Assembly: GCA_021800035.1 (NCBI GenBank)
Contig: JAJYZJ010000001.1
Span: forward strand, 18,236-82,235
From: an archaeon
GTDB taxonomy: Archaea > Thermoproteota > Thermoprotei_A > Marsarchaeales > Marsarchaeaceae
Length of the DNA: 64,000 nucleotides
Direction of reading: 5' to 3'
Made by a program: the position numbers and the translations under genes. The notes beneath the pieces are model-generated. The model searched no databases and was not told where the DNA came from. It saw only the letters and a program-made list of their open reading frames with translations. Shown here piece by piece: positions 9,069 through 18,082 of this stretch (position 1 is the first letter of the stretch; each line of letters opens with the position of its first letter).

Positions 9069-10907
9069 ATGCGTGTTTCAGGCAAAACCAAGGTTGTGGA
9101 TACAGACATACTGGTAGTGGGCGGAGGATTTGCAGGCTGCGGCGCAGTTTACGAGTCGGCCTACTGGGGTAGAAACCTCAGAATAACCTTGGTGGAGAAG
9201 GCCAACATAGAGCGCAGCGGCGCGGTGGCTCATGGGCTCTCGGCGATCAACCTGTACATTGGGATGCGCTGGAACGAGAACAAGCCCGAGGACTTTGTGA
9301 GGTACGCAAGAGGCGACCTTGTCGGACTCGTCCGGGAGGACCTCCTGTTCGACATAGCTAGGCACGTGGACTCCACTGTCCACCTGTTTGAAGAGTGGGG
9401 GCTTCCGATGATCTACGACAAGAACACGGGTCATTATCAGAGGGAGGGCAGGTGGCAGATCATGATACACGGAGAATCCTACAAGCCCATCGTCGCCGAG
9501 GCGGCGAGGAGGTCCGCAACCGAGGTGTACAACCGCGTGATGGTGACCCACCTTCTGAAGGATCCACGCATCCCCAACAGGGTGTCGGGTGCGGTGGGGT
9601 TCAACGTAAGAGATGGCTCGTTCTACATCTTCCGGGCAAAGGCTGTGATAGTCGCAGCGGGAGGTGCGTCCCACATTTACAGGCCAAGATCCGTGGGAGA
9701 GGGGGCGGGCAGAACCTGGTACCCGCCATGGAATAACGGCTCCGCGTACGCGTTGCCGATACAGGCTGGTGCGTCGATGACCCAGATGGAGAACAAGCTG
9801 GTTGTTACGAGGTTCAAAGACGGCTACGGACCCGTGGGGTTTTACTTCCTCGCCTTGAAAGCTGTCGCAACAAACGTCTATGGCGAAGAGTACGAGAAAA
9901 CAAAGTTCGAAGAGTTGAGGAAGCTTGTTGGCAAGTGGGCTGATGCAAAACCTCTTCCGACATGCTTCAGGAACCACGTGATGCTTCAGGAGATCAAGGA
10001 GGGCAGGGGCCCGATACTGATTCACACTGAAAGGGTGACAGAGACACCTGAGAAAGAGGAGGCGGCGTGGGAGGACTTCCTGGATATGACCATTGGCCAA
10101 GTGGGAATGTGGGCGGCCAACAACATAGACCCCAAGGACAAACCTTCCGAGTTAACCACCTCTGAGCCATACGTGATGGGTTCGCATGCCGTGGCCGCTG
10201 GGGCGTGGGTGAGCGGCCCTGCTGATCTTTCTCCGAAGGGATATTTCTGGGGGTATAACAGGATGCTCACCGTGGAGGGGCTGTTCGGGGCGGGTGACAC
10301 CGTGGGCGGCAGCCCGCACAAGTTTTCAAGCGGGTCGTTCACGGAGGGAAGACTCGCCGGTAAAGCCGCGGTCAAATACGTCCTCGACCACCCCGACTAC
10401 ACCCCTGGATCGGATGAGTCTGTTGTCAGCCGGCTCAGAGACACGATTTTTAAGCCCCTCGAAAACTACAATCTGGGCCGCAACATGGTTGTCGCGGGCA
10501 CGGTCGCGCCCAACTACATCTACCCCCGCCACGGCTTGAACAGGCTTGAAAAGATCATGGATGAATATGCCGGCGGCGTGAGCACATTCTACGTCACCAA
10601 CGAGCAACTTCTTGAAAGGGGGCTGGACCTGATTTTGACGCTGAAGGAGGACCTGAGCCACGTTGCAGCCGAAGACCTTCACCAGCTGCAGAGGGCTTGG
10701 GAGCTCAACCACAGGGCGTGGGTTTCCGAGGCCGTGGTACGGCACACCATATTCAGGAAGGAGACACGCTGGCCTGGCTACTACTATAGAGCTGACTACC
10801 CGAAGATAGATGACGACCACTGGAACGTTTTCACAGTGTCCAGCTACGACCCCATAAGTGGCGAGTGGACCATGACCACGAAGCCCGTGATCAAGTTGGT
10901 GGACTGA
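9069..10907 (+). CDS. aprA: Adenylylsulfate reductase alpha subunit
   Basis: TDILVVGGGFAGCGA FAD motif and AprA-typical sequence (GAVAHGLSAINLYIG, GLFGAGDTVGGSPHKFSSGSFTEGR). Confidence 0.95.
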   Translation: MRVSGKTKVVDTDILVVGGGFAGCGAVYESAYWGRNLRITLVEKANIERSGAVAHGLSAINLYIGMRWNENKPEDFVRYARGDLVGLVREDLLFDIARHVDSTVHLFEEWGLPMIYDKNTGHYQREGRWQIMIHGESYKPIVAEAARRSATEVYNRVMVTHLLKDPRIPNRVSGAVGFNVRDGSFYIFRAKAVIVAAGGASHIYRPRSVGEGAGRTWYPPWNNGSAYALPIQAGASMTQMENKLVVTRFKDGYGPVGFYFLALKAVATNVYGEEYEKTKFEELRKLVGKWADAKPLPTCFRNHVMLQEIKEGRGPILIHTERVTETPEKEEAAWEDFLDMTIGQVGMWAANNIDPKDKPSELTTSEPYVMGSHAVAAGAWVSGPADLSPKGYFWGYNRMLTVEGLFGAGDTVGGSPHKFSSGSFTEGRLAGKAAVKYVLDHPDYTPGSDESVVSRLRDTIFKPLENYNLGRNMVVAGTVAPNYIYPRHGLNRLEKIMDEYAGGVSTFYVTNEQLLERGLDLILTLKEDLSHVAAEDLHQLQRAWELNHRAWVSEAVVRHTIFRKETRWPGYYYRADYPKIDDDHWNVFTVSSYDPISGEWTMTTKPVIKLVD

Positions 10908-10933
10908 GCGCTGACTAGGGGGGCCGACCCGGC

Positions 10934-12094
10934 TTGATTCCAGAACCCTACGGTGGAAAACTCGTGAATGGATACGTTGACACCGCGCACGCAGACTCTT
11001 GGAGGGAACAGTTCGAGGAAACAACTGTCCTGAGCTCGCCTGTGGACTGTGTGTACGACGCCGATAAAATTGCTTGCGGAGCCTACTCTCCGCTGCAGGG
11101 ATTCATGAACGAGTCTGAGTACAGCTCGGTGATAGGCAACTCTAGGCTACCCGGCGGCCTTCCTTGGACCATGCCCATAGTGTTCCTCCCACTCGGAAAC
11201 CAAGAGCAGAAGCTGAACAGCCTGAAACCCGGCGACACGGCGGGTATACGGGGTCTCGACGGCGAACCGTTCGCACTTGTTAAAGTAGAGGAAAAATACG
11301 TGATAGATAAGGGAGAGTTCGCCCAGAAGGTGTACGGCACCAAGGATCCCGCCCACCCGAACGTCGCGGACCTCGTGGGGACGGGTGAAACAGCTGTCGC
11401 GGGCAGGGTGACGTGCGTTGGCAAGCTGCGTGTTCCATCAGGAGATTACGAGCTCACGCCCACGCAAACCAGGAAATACTTCGAGAGAATGGGGTGGAGA
11501 AACGTCGCGGCCTACCAGGCGAGGAATCCCCCGCACACCGCTCACGAATACATTCAGAGGCTGAGCCTTGAAAGGGAGGATGTTGACGCCCTGATGATCC
11601 AGCCAGTGGTTGGCAAACTCAAGAAGGGCGACTACAAGACGGAGGTTATCATGCGTGCATACGCCAGATTTGTTGAAAACTACTATCCGAAGGACACGGT
11701 GTTGCTCTCATCTCTGTCAATAGCTATGCGCTACGCCGGCCCCAAGGCGGTGCTGTTCTATGCCATTGTCAGACGTAACTACGGGTGCTCCCACTACATA
11801 GTCGGAAGAGACCAGGCGGGAGTTGGAAGTTACTACGACCCCTATGCCTGCCACAGGATATTCGACGAATTCGATGTGGGCGTCAAACCCCTCAGGTACA
11901 GGGAGTCGTTTTACTGCAAGGTGTGCGGCTGGATGGCTTCCTCCAAGGTGTGTCCTCATCCTCAGTCCGAGCACGTGAACACGAGTCAGACAAGGATTAG
12001 GAGCCTCCTCGCCGTAGGCAAGCCTCTGCCGCCGGAGATACTTAGGCCGGAAGTGGCGGACGTGCTCAGGCAGGGAGAGGTCATAAACGACTAG
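10934..12094 (+). CDS. sat: Sulfate adenylyltransferase (ATP sulfurylase)
   Basis: QARNPPHTAHEYIQR, GRDQAGVGSYYDPYACHRIF and CSHYIVGRD motifs. Confidence 0.95.
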   Translation: MIPEPYGGKLVNGYVDTAHADSWREQFEETTVLSSPVDCVYDADKIACGAYSPLQGFMNESEYSSVIGNSRLPGGLPWTMPIVFLPLGNQEQKLNSLKPGDTAGIRGLDGEPFALVKVEEKYVIDKGEFAQKVYGTKDPAHPNVADLVGTGETAVAGRVTCVGKLRVPSGDYELTPTQTRKYFERMGWRNVAAYQARNPPHTAHEYIQRLSLEREDVDALMIQPVVGKLKKGDYKTEVIMRAYARFVENYYPKDTVLLSSLSIAMRYAGPKAVLFYAIVRRNYGCSHYIVGRDQAGVGSYYDPYACHRIFDEFDVGVKPLRYRESFYCKVCGWMASSKVCPHPQSEHVNTSQTRIRSLLAVGKPLPPEILRPEVADVLRQGEVIND

Positions 12095-12108
12095 GGACGG
12101 CTGACGTC

Positions 12109-12804
12109 GTGATTCTTGCGGCTGTAAGCGATATACATGCTCCCCGATATCTCGCGGAGTTCAAGCGCACCCTAGACTCGTCCGCGCTTTCGCAGGCTGA
12201 CGCCCTCCTACTTGCAGGAGATATAGTACACAACAACGACCATACCCAAGTGGACACAGTGCTCAGGCTTATCCGCTCCCGCTACGGGGGTCCGGTGTAC
12301 GCCTGCTTCGGAAACAACGAGTTCGATGGATCTGAGCGCAATTATTTTGCGCATGGAGACGTGTGCTGGTTATGGGATCAAAAGGTGCGGCTGGAAGCCC
12401 GCGGACGCGAAGCATACGTGGTGGGCTCCAAAGGTGTAAGGGACGTGATCACCCCTTGGCTCGTCTGGAACACTACGCCCAACCCCGACCCTGAGGGTAC
12501 AAGGAGGATTTACGCAGAGCGCATGAAAACCCTGCACAGACTGGTTTCGGAGTGCCGGGGTAAAACAACGGTTGTTCTCACGCACTTTGCGCCGTGCTTC
12601 GACACCGTGGAGGGCGAGGACGCGTGGAGCCCGGGTGAGCTCGGGTCGAAGAAGATGGAGCATATGGCAAGAACCCTGCAGCCCAGTGTATGGGTGCATG
12701 GTCACTCCCACAAGAGCACGCATTTGAGCGCGAGTATAGGCCGGACCAGAGTCTACAACGTGGCTCTGCCCGCCACGGGGCGGGTGACGATTATCGAAGT
12801 GTAG
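12109..12804 (+). CDS. Calcineurin-like metallophosphoesterase
   Basis: AAVSDIHAPRY, LLAGDIVHNND, GNNEFDG, VWVHGHSH motifs. Confidence 0.85.
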   Translation: MILAAVSDIHAPRYLAEFKRTLDSSALSQADALLLAGDIVHNNDHTQVDTVLRLIRSRYGGPVYACFGNNEFDGSERNYFAHGDVCWLWDQKVRLEARGREAYVVGSKGVRDVITPWLVWNTTPNPDPEGTRRIYAERMKTLHRLVSECRGKTTVVLTHFAPCFDTVEGEDAWSPGELGSKKMEHMARTLQPSVWVHGHSHKSTHLSASIGRTRVYNVALPATGRVTIIEV

Positions 12805-13037
12805 GCAGGGGAGACAACGTATTGGGTACACAGCGCCGTAGGACCCCTCTGGAAGCGGTCTTCGCCGCCTGTCCAAGTTGCACCACGAAAACGCAAAGGT
12901 AGCCATGATATTCTGATACGCCGGAGCAAAGTGCAGGGGGTTCTGCTTGTCCCAGGTAACCATGGCTCAGGCACTCTACGAATAGGCGCCGGACAACACT
13001 AACAGGATGGTCGGATGGAACCCTTATCCGCATAGAA

Positions 13038-13691
13038 GTGCACAGCCATCCATCGCTACCAAAAACAGTACCACGAAGAGATCATGAAAAGCGCTTGGGC
13101 GCAGTTTTATATGCTTCTTGCAGTATAGGTGCTTCGTTGGGTGCAGGACGACTGAGTGATAACGACACGGTTGCAGATACTCCTCACGCCGCGGAGCGTG
13201 TCAGCTTGGATTCTCTTGACGTTGAGATAATAAAGGCGTTGCAGGTGAACGCCCGGTCATCTTACAGGGAACTTTCACGCAAGCTTGGGGTTAGTGTCAC
13301 AACCATAAGTGAGAGGGTGAAGCGACTCATAGAGCTGAACGTGATACGCGGATTCAGCGTGATTGTAAACCCCGATAGAGTCGGCCCATCATACTGCGCA
13401 GTGTTCTATATCAGAGTGCGTGGAGGCAGCGATCCGGGCGAAGTGGCGCAAAGGGTTTCCGAGATCAATGGAATATGCTATGTCTACCTGACCGTGGGGT
13501 TGTACGATTTGGTGGCGATGGGTAGCAGCGCGGACAAACAGAGTTTCTCCAGGCTTCTCGCCCAAGTAGCGGCGGTGGAGGGGGTGCGGGAAGCGGTGCC
13601 TTCGGTCGTTCTTGGAGTGGTTAAAGAGGATCCTAGGCACCCCGTCAAATCCTCGGTTCTGGTAAAGCGTTTGGTCGGCCGGACAGTCTAG
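13038..13691 (+). CDS. Lrp/AsnC-family transcriptional regulator
   Basis: LDVEIIKALQVNARSSYRELSRKLGVSVTTISERVKRLIELNVIRGFSV winged helix plus RAM-like domain; true start probably near 13140-13160. Confidence 0.85.
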   Translation: MHSHPSLPKTVPRRDHEKRLGAVLYASCSIGASLGAGRLSDNDTVADTPHAAERVSLDSLDVEIIKALQVNARSSYRELSRKLGVSVTTISERVKRLIELNVIRGFSVIVNPDRVGPSYCAVFYIRVRGGSDPGEVAQRVSEINGICYVYLTVGLYDLVAMGSSADKQSFSRLLAQVAAVEGVREAVPSVVLGVVKEDPRHPVKSSVLVKRLVGRTV

Positions 13692-14167
13692 AATGTTTTG
13701 TTTCTGGTGGCCCTCTTCGCGACCCGTGCCATCATCACTCCTAGCTCATCGCAAACACTGAAGTACGATTCATCGTCCAGCCTCTCCATTGGGGGGATGT
13801 CTGACCCAGTCAAGGAGTACTCTGAAACGGTGTATATCTGCGCTCCAGGGGCAAGGAACAGCAGGACCCCTTTTACCGCCATATCCGATGCGAGTGTGAG
13901 CTGGTTGGAATAAGCCATATGAGGGTCAAACCTCCTAGCCGTGAACCCGTCTGAGGATATTCCCCGCTTGCTCAGATAGCTTTTCGCCCTTCTACTCATA
14001 GGGACCCCCATCTCACCGGATAAGCCTGCGGATGAGACGCTTTGAAGTGTACCTTCGCTACCCGACGAGTCGCGTGCGGTACTCCTGAGCAGATGCTCGG
14101 CTATCGGCGCCGCGTCCGAGTCCAGGGTGTCCACTATAAGAACCGAGCTGACAGGTTCACCGAACAC
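13688..14167 (-). CDS. LMW protein-tyrosine-phosphatase-fold protein lacking catalytic CX5R (putative pseudoenzyme)
   Basis: VLIVDTLDSDAAPIAEHLLR aligns to canonical VLFVCTGNTCRSPMAEALLR; rest of fold retained (SAG.., GVPMSRRAKSYLSKRGI..GFTAR, DIPP). Confidence 0.6.
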   Translation of the reverse strand: MFGEPVSSVLIVDTLDSDAAPIAEHLLRSTARDSSGSEGTLQSVSSAGLSGEMGVPMSRRAKSYLSKRGISSDGFTARRFDPHMAYSNQLTLASDMAVKGVLLFLAPGAQIYTVSEYSLTGSDIPPMERLDDESYFSVCDELGVMMARVAKRATRNKTF

Positions 14168-14519
14168 CAGCTTTCGCAGTATATTCTCGGCCAGCTGCGC
14201 CCTCCTCCAACTCGACTATTCGGAGCTCCACGACGTCGGACTTGCGAATCGGGACGACGTTGCGGTAGGCTGGGAACATGTCCGATCCAAACTTGGCCGC
14301 GAATGCACCGTTATCACTTAAGCTCGCGATCTCGCCGAGAACTAGGTATTCGTCATCCTCCCTGACAATAATGCCCGCAACTTGAAATACTACTCTGTGC
14401 GACTCAAGTGACACATCGGTTGAGGGCTCGCTCGAAAAAGGTTTGGGGTCAGCGTACTTTACGCACGCCACCCTCACCAGACTAGGCTTCGACCCGGCGC
14501 CGACATGTGTACCCATCAT
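14157..14519 (-). CDS. Hypothetical protein, ATGA-coupled to DsrE2-like gene
   Basis: ATG at 14519 overlaps TGA of the upstream DsrE2-like gene; 120 aa. Confidence 0.6.
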   Translation of the reverse strand: MMGTHVGAGSKPSLVRVACVKYADPKPFSSEPSTDVSLESHRVVFQVAGIIVREDDEYLVLGEIASLSDNGAFAAKFGSDMFPAYRNVVPIRKSDVVELRIVELEEGAAGREYTAKAGVR

Positions 14520-14956
14520 ATGAACAGGGTGACGGCAGCAGGGTCTGACGCCCACTGCAGAAACGTGGAGGCCCCTACCACATCCGCCGATGAAACAGTG
14601 AGGTTTTCTTTGGTCGTGCCAAAAAGCTTCATCGTTGGGGAACACGCGTTTATGTGAACACCAGCCTGTATCGCCATATCGAGCATCTGGTGTATGGTGG
14701 GCATGCCTCCTCTAGATATCAGAGACTGGAGCTCCTCCTTACTTAGGCCAAGATCTTTGGAGACATCGAGTTGATCGGTCTGGCCCTTGGTCAGCAGCTT
14801 CATCCCGCCAAATGTGAAGTACATGTAGACCTCCATTCCCTGGGCAACCCCAGTGGTTGCCAGAATAAACGCCGGGTAAAGGGCGTCGAGCGTGCCTTTG
14901 CTCACTACGAGAACCAGCTTGTTCTTCTGTGCCGTGCCCAATTGCTGCTCCGTCAT
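14516..14956 (-). CDS. DsrE2-like / COG2210-type DsrE/DsrF/DsrH-like protein
   Basis: KLVLVVSKGTLDALYPAFILATTGVAQGMEVYMYFTFGGMKLLTKG...GVHINACSPTMKLFG. Confidence 0.8.
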   Translation of the reverse strand: MTEQQLGTAQKNKLVLVVSKGTLDALYPAFILATTGVAQGMEVYMYFTFGGMKLLTKGQTDQLDVSKDLGLSKEELQSLISRGGMPTIHQMLDMAIQAGVHINACSPTMKLFGTTKENLTVSSADVVGASTFLQWASDPAAVTLFI

Positions 14957-15004
14957 AATTCTCAGCAGTTGATAATGTAAGGGACTATATAAACAAGCCG
15001 CACC

Positions 15005-15119
15005 CCATTTGCAAATGTATATGGCATATGAAGACAGACGCCAAACTCAAATGGATACAAGTTCCATTTGTCACACTCCTTATATTGTCCCGCGGTAAGT
15101 GGAAAAAGGCTGCAAATGG
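15005..15119. promoter_or_regulatory. Divergent intergenic region with repeated CCATTTG/CAAATGG half-sites
   Basis: Half-sites at 15005-15011, 15012-15018 (CAAATGT), 15048-15054, 15064-15070, 15113-15119; TATA-like boxes at 14984-14994 and about 15079-15086. Confidence 0.5.
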
Positions 15120-15349
15120 CAACCGAATCCAAAAAGTATGATTTCAGGGGTATGCAGTGCCCTCTGCCTGTATTCGAAACAAGCAAAGCCATAAAGCAGA
15201 TTGAAGTAGGTGAGCAAATACTCGTGCTCGCAAACGACCCCGCGGCTCAGCCGGACTTGGAAGCCTGGTCCAAGCGAACAGGCCACCAACTCATAAGCGT
15301 AAATGACAGAGGAGACTACAAGGAATTTCTCATTAAGCGCACCCACTGA
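15116..15349 (+). CDS. tusA: TusA-family sulfurtransferase
   Basis: YDFRGMQCPLPVFETSKAIKQIEVGEQILVLANDPAAQPDLEAWSKRTGH (CPxP motif). Confidence 0.9.
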   Translation: MATESKKYDFRGMQCPLPVFETSKAIKQIEVGEQILVLANDPAAQPDLEAWSKRTGHQLISVNDRGDYKEFLIKRTH

Positions 15350-15739
15350 GTTCATACGACACACACGGCATGCTGCACACCCCTTACGCACAACCGGGGA
15401 AGTCCAGCGTACAGTAACCAAGATTTTACGTGAACCCTGAACCCGCTTACGGCTCTAGCGCAGGACCGTGTGTTACGTTCAGACATTCGTAAACTCCTGG
15501 GCCCGACTATGCACGGGATGTCTCGGATGTGCATGGTCTCGTAATGGCAAACGATGTAAAGGAAGAGATGGCCGACATAAGGGGGCGAGTTCTGTCCAAC
15601 CCCGGGGATGACAAATTCGAAAAGAATGAAGAAGATGGCTGCGAGCCAAACCCTTGCTCTAGATCACAGACCATCAACCCGCGGTGAAGGTTATGCTGCC
15701 CGCTCATGGAAGAGTCTGGGCCACTCGATATCATTCAAA

Positions 15740-16065
15740 CTAGGGACACATTCAGGGTTTCAATAACAAAAAGGATGAGTTTTTTGTGGCCTTTAATGGC
15801 ACTTCAGCTATCCAACTCAACTAGCTTCACCTTTGATTACCTAGTGTTCGCTGTGAGTGGATTCGTGTTCGGATGAGTGGCTCATGGGCGGAACTACAGC
15901 TTGGTAAACGCCATGACCGCGCTGTTCACCACGAAAACCTATGACATGTTCGGAAGACTGACGTCTCGCTTTGGATAATCCCCGTTGGTAGCCGGTATAA
16001 TTGTGGTGGAGGGGGTTGCTCCAGCAGTTGACCAGTATCATTACAACTACTTCGGGGAAAGAGGT
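15740..16065 (+). pseudogene. Possible decayed membrane-protein gene with two in-frame stops
   Basis: One frame reads WPLMALQLSNSTSFTFDYLVFAVSGFVFG*VAHGRNYSLVNAMTALFTTKTYDMFGRLTSRFG*SPLVAGIIVVEGVAPAVDQYHYNYFGERG. Confidence 0.35.
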
Positions 16066-16492
16066 AAAGGGGTGGTACGTCGCGGTGGGCGCGTTCGAAT
16101 TCGGGTTCTTGCCCGCTTCCCTGAGGCCCGGGTCCGCTGTTGATGCCACCAGTCTTACAGTGTCTTCGAGATGCTGCATTAGCCCTCTTTTCCCCCTGCC
16201 TGTTACCGTCAAGGTCGAAGTAGATTTTCGTCACAAGTCTCGACAGTGGGAAAAATAACTCGGCTCCCCCGTCCGTGGGTGAAGTAAATAGAATCAAGAG
16301 TAGATGTCTGAACACGCCCAGCCCAGGATGGGATTCACTACTGCAATTTTGAGCGCACATCAATGCTGGGGTTTGCCGAAGGCATTTTCTGCTATGGCAT
16401 TTTTCGCACCCTGGAAACGCATGCGCACATGCTACGTCTGGCTTCCTTAAGTTTTCAGGGAAGCTGGATACGGGTTTGAATTCGTTTGTGTG

Positions 16493-18082
16493 TCATTTTG
16501 GCTGCACCTGTTGAGATAGCGACGCGGCAATTTTGACCCCGTCCGGACTCCCCCACCCAGAACAGGCGTCCCAACCCGGGGCAGCCGTATATGCCCCATT
16601 ATTGCCGCTTGTTATGTCATGGAACACGCCTCGCTTTGCTAGCTGGCTGTACAGGACCGGATTCACGCATCCGAGCCTTTTACCCAGTTTCTGGTTCAAG
16701 AGGGCTACTAATCCCGCCCAGAGCGGAGCGGCTGCGCTTGTTCCGCCGATAGTCATGCTCCTTCCGTCTACTTGGACCAAGTAGCCTGTGGCGGGGTCGG
16801 CGTCCGCGCAGGTATCGGGCACTCCCCTGCCGGTATGACCGCCTGGATTGGCGGAGGGCGGAACTTTTGCATTTGCTTGCCAGCCGGGAAGGGGAAAGAC
16901 ATCGCTCACTCCTCCCCCAGTTGCACCGTCCTCCGGCTGATCGTTCCAGACTACTTCGGCGGTTATAGCCCCACCCATCGATTCGAGGCGTGTGCCGCCA
17001 CAACCTAGGACATAGGGCGACGATGCAGGAAAATCCACGTGTGCCAGTCCGTCCGAAATGCCGTCGGATGAGCCATTGTCGCCAGCTGCGGCACACACAG
17101 TGACGCCGAGGAGGGAAGCATCCTCAAATGCCTGATTTAGAGCTTGAATCCCCTGAGGGCTCCAGTTTGCTTCGGCTTCACCCCAGCTGATTGAAATCAC
17201 GGAAGGGTCGTTCTGGGCGTCGTGTATAGCGGTGGACACGGCATCCACAAAACCCTGTTCTGTGTTCGGAGCGAAATAGACTGCTATCCTTCCCCCAGGG
17301 GCTACGCTTCCTGCGATTTCTATGTCTAGGTCAACTTCTGCGTCCGGCCCGTTGGGGTTGCCGGTGGGTGCGTTTGCCCCTCCGTCTACTGAAACGGGGG
17401 TGACGCTTGGCGTAGGTAGGCCGAGATTTTCGAAAAAGCGCTCTAGGTCTGAGGGTGAATAGCCTCCCCCAAGCTCAATTATCCCGATGCACTCTCCTCT
17501 TCCGTTCGCGCCGCTAGGGAAGTGGTAGAGTCCTGCGACCGTTGTGGGAAGGTAAGCCTGCAGACCTGCGCCAGTGAGAACGATTCGCATGTGCGGCTTG
17601 GCCTGAATACGAGTGTCCAGCCCCAGAACGGCGACCACCTCGGCTGCAAGCCTTTTTGGAAGGAGAATCGGGCCCTCGTGACTCCTGTACTCTCCGTTCG
17701 GGTGCGAATACATCATGAGATTTATTCCGAATGCGCGGTTAAACTGGCCGACATTGCCCCTGAGAATTACGCTCCGCCTTCCAAGATCCTGACCTTCGAG
17801 CATGAGCCCATTCTTTGTGGCGAAAGACCTTACTGCGGCCACATCGGCAGGCGAAGCGCCTCTTTCTTTCTCAAGTTCCTCCCTCGCCAGATATGTTCTT
17901 TCGTGGGGTAATCGCGAATTCAGTGCATCTATAGACGGGAGCGCGCCCTTCGCCCGGCGGGGTCGCAGGACAAGGGTAACGGTGATCTCTTCTGATTGTT
18001 CTGCATTGCGCGATGGCGTGGCCCCAGGCAACCTTTCGCGGGCGCTGCCGGGCAACGGAACGAGCTCTTCCGGACGTGGCAT
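16493..18082 (-). CDS. Pro-kumamolisin / sedolisin-type S53 peptidase
   Basis: Pro-kumamolisin activation region plus DAEVDLDIE, AAAGDNGSSDG and GGTSAAAPLWAG catalytic motifs. Confidence 0.92.
   Translation of the reverse strand: MPRPEELVPLPGSARERLPGATPSRNAEQSEEITVTLVLRPRRAKGALPSIDALNSRLPHERTYLAREELEKERGASPADVAAVRSFATKNGLMLEGQDLGRRSVILRGNVGQFNRAFGINLMMYSHPNGEYRSHEGPILLPKRLAAEVVAVLGLDTRIQAKPHMRIVLTGAGLQAYLPTTVAGLYHFPSGANGRGECIGIIELGGGYSPSDLERFFENLGLPTPSVTPVSVDGGANAPTGNPNGPDAEVDLDIEIAGSVAPGGRIAVYFAPNTEQGFVDAVSTAIHDAQNDPSVISISWGEAEANWSPQGIQALNQAFEDASLLGVTVCAAAGDNGSSDGISDGLAHVDFPASSPYVLGCGGTRLESMGGAITAEVVWNDQPEDGATGGGVSDVFPLPGWQANAKVPPSANPGGHTGRGVPDTCADADPATGYLVQVDGRSMTIGGTSAAAPLWAGLVALLNQKLGKRLGCVNPVLYSQLAKRGVFHDITSGNNGAYTAAPGWDACSGWGSPDGVKIAASLSQQVQPK

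Noticed and set aside
9078-10100. 340-aa minus-strand ORF inside aprA
   Set aside because: Antisense shadow ORF within a confidently assigned AprA; composition not family-like.
10326-11024. 232-aa minus-strand ORF across aprA/sat
   Set aside because: Antisense to aprA and sat; no recognisable motifs.
8604-12094. Interpretation of apr/sat as dissimilatory sulfate reduction
   Set aside because: sHdr-LbpA, TusA and DsrE neighbours favour oxidation and no dsrAB/qmoAB is visible; not fully excluded without the rest of the genome.
12370-12963. 197-aa minus-strand ORF
   Set aside because: Mostly antisense to the metallophosphoesterase; the non-overlapping part shows no motif.
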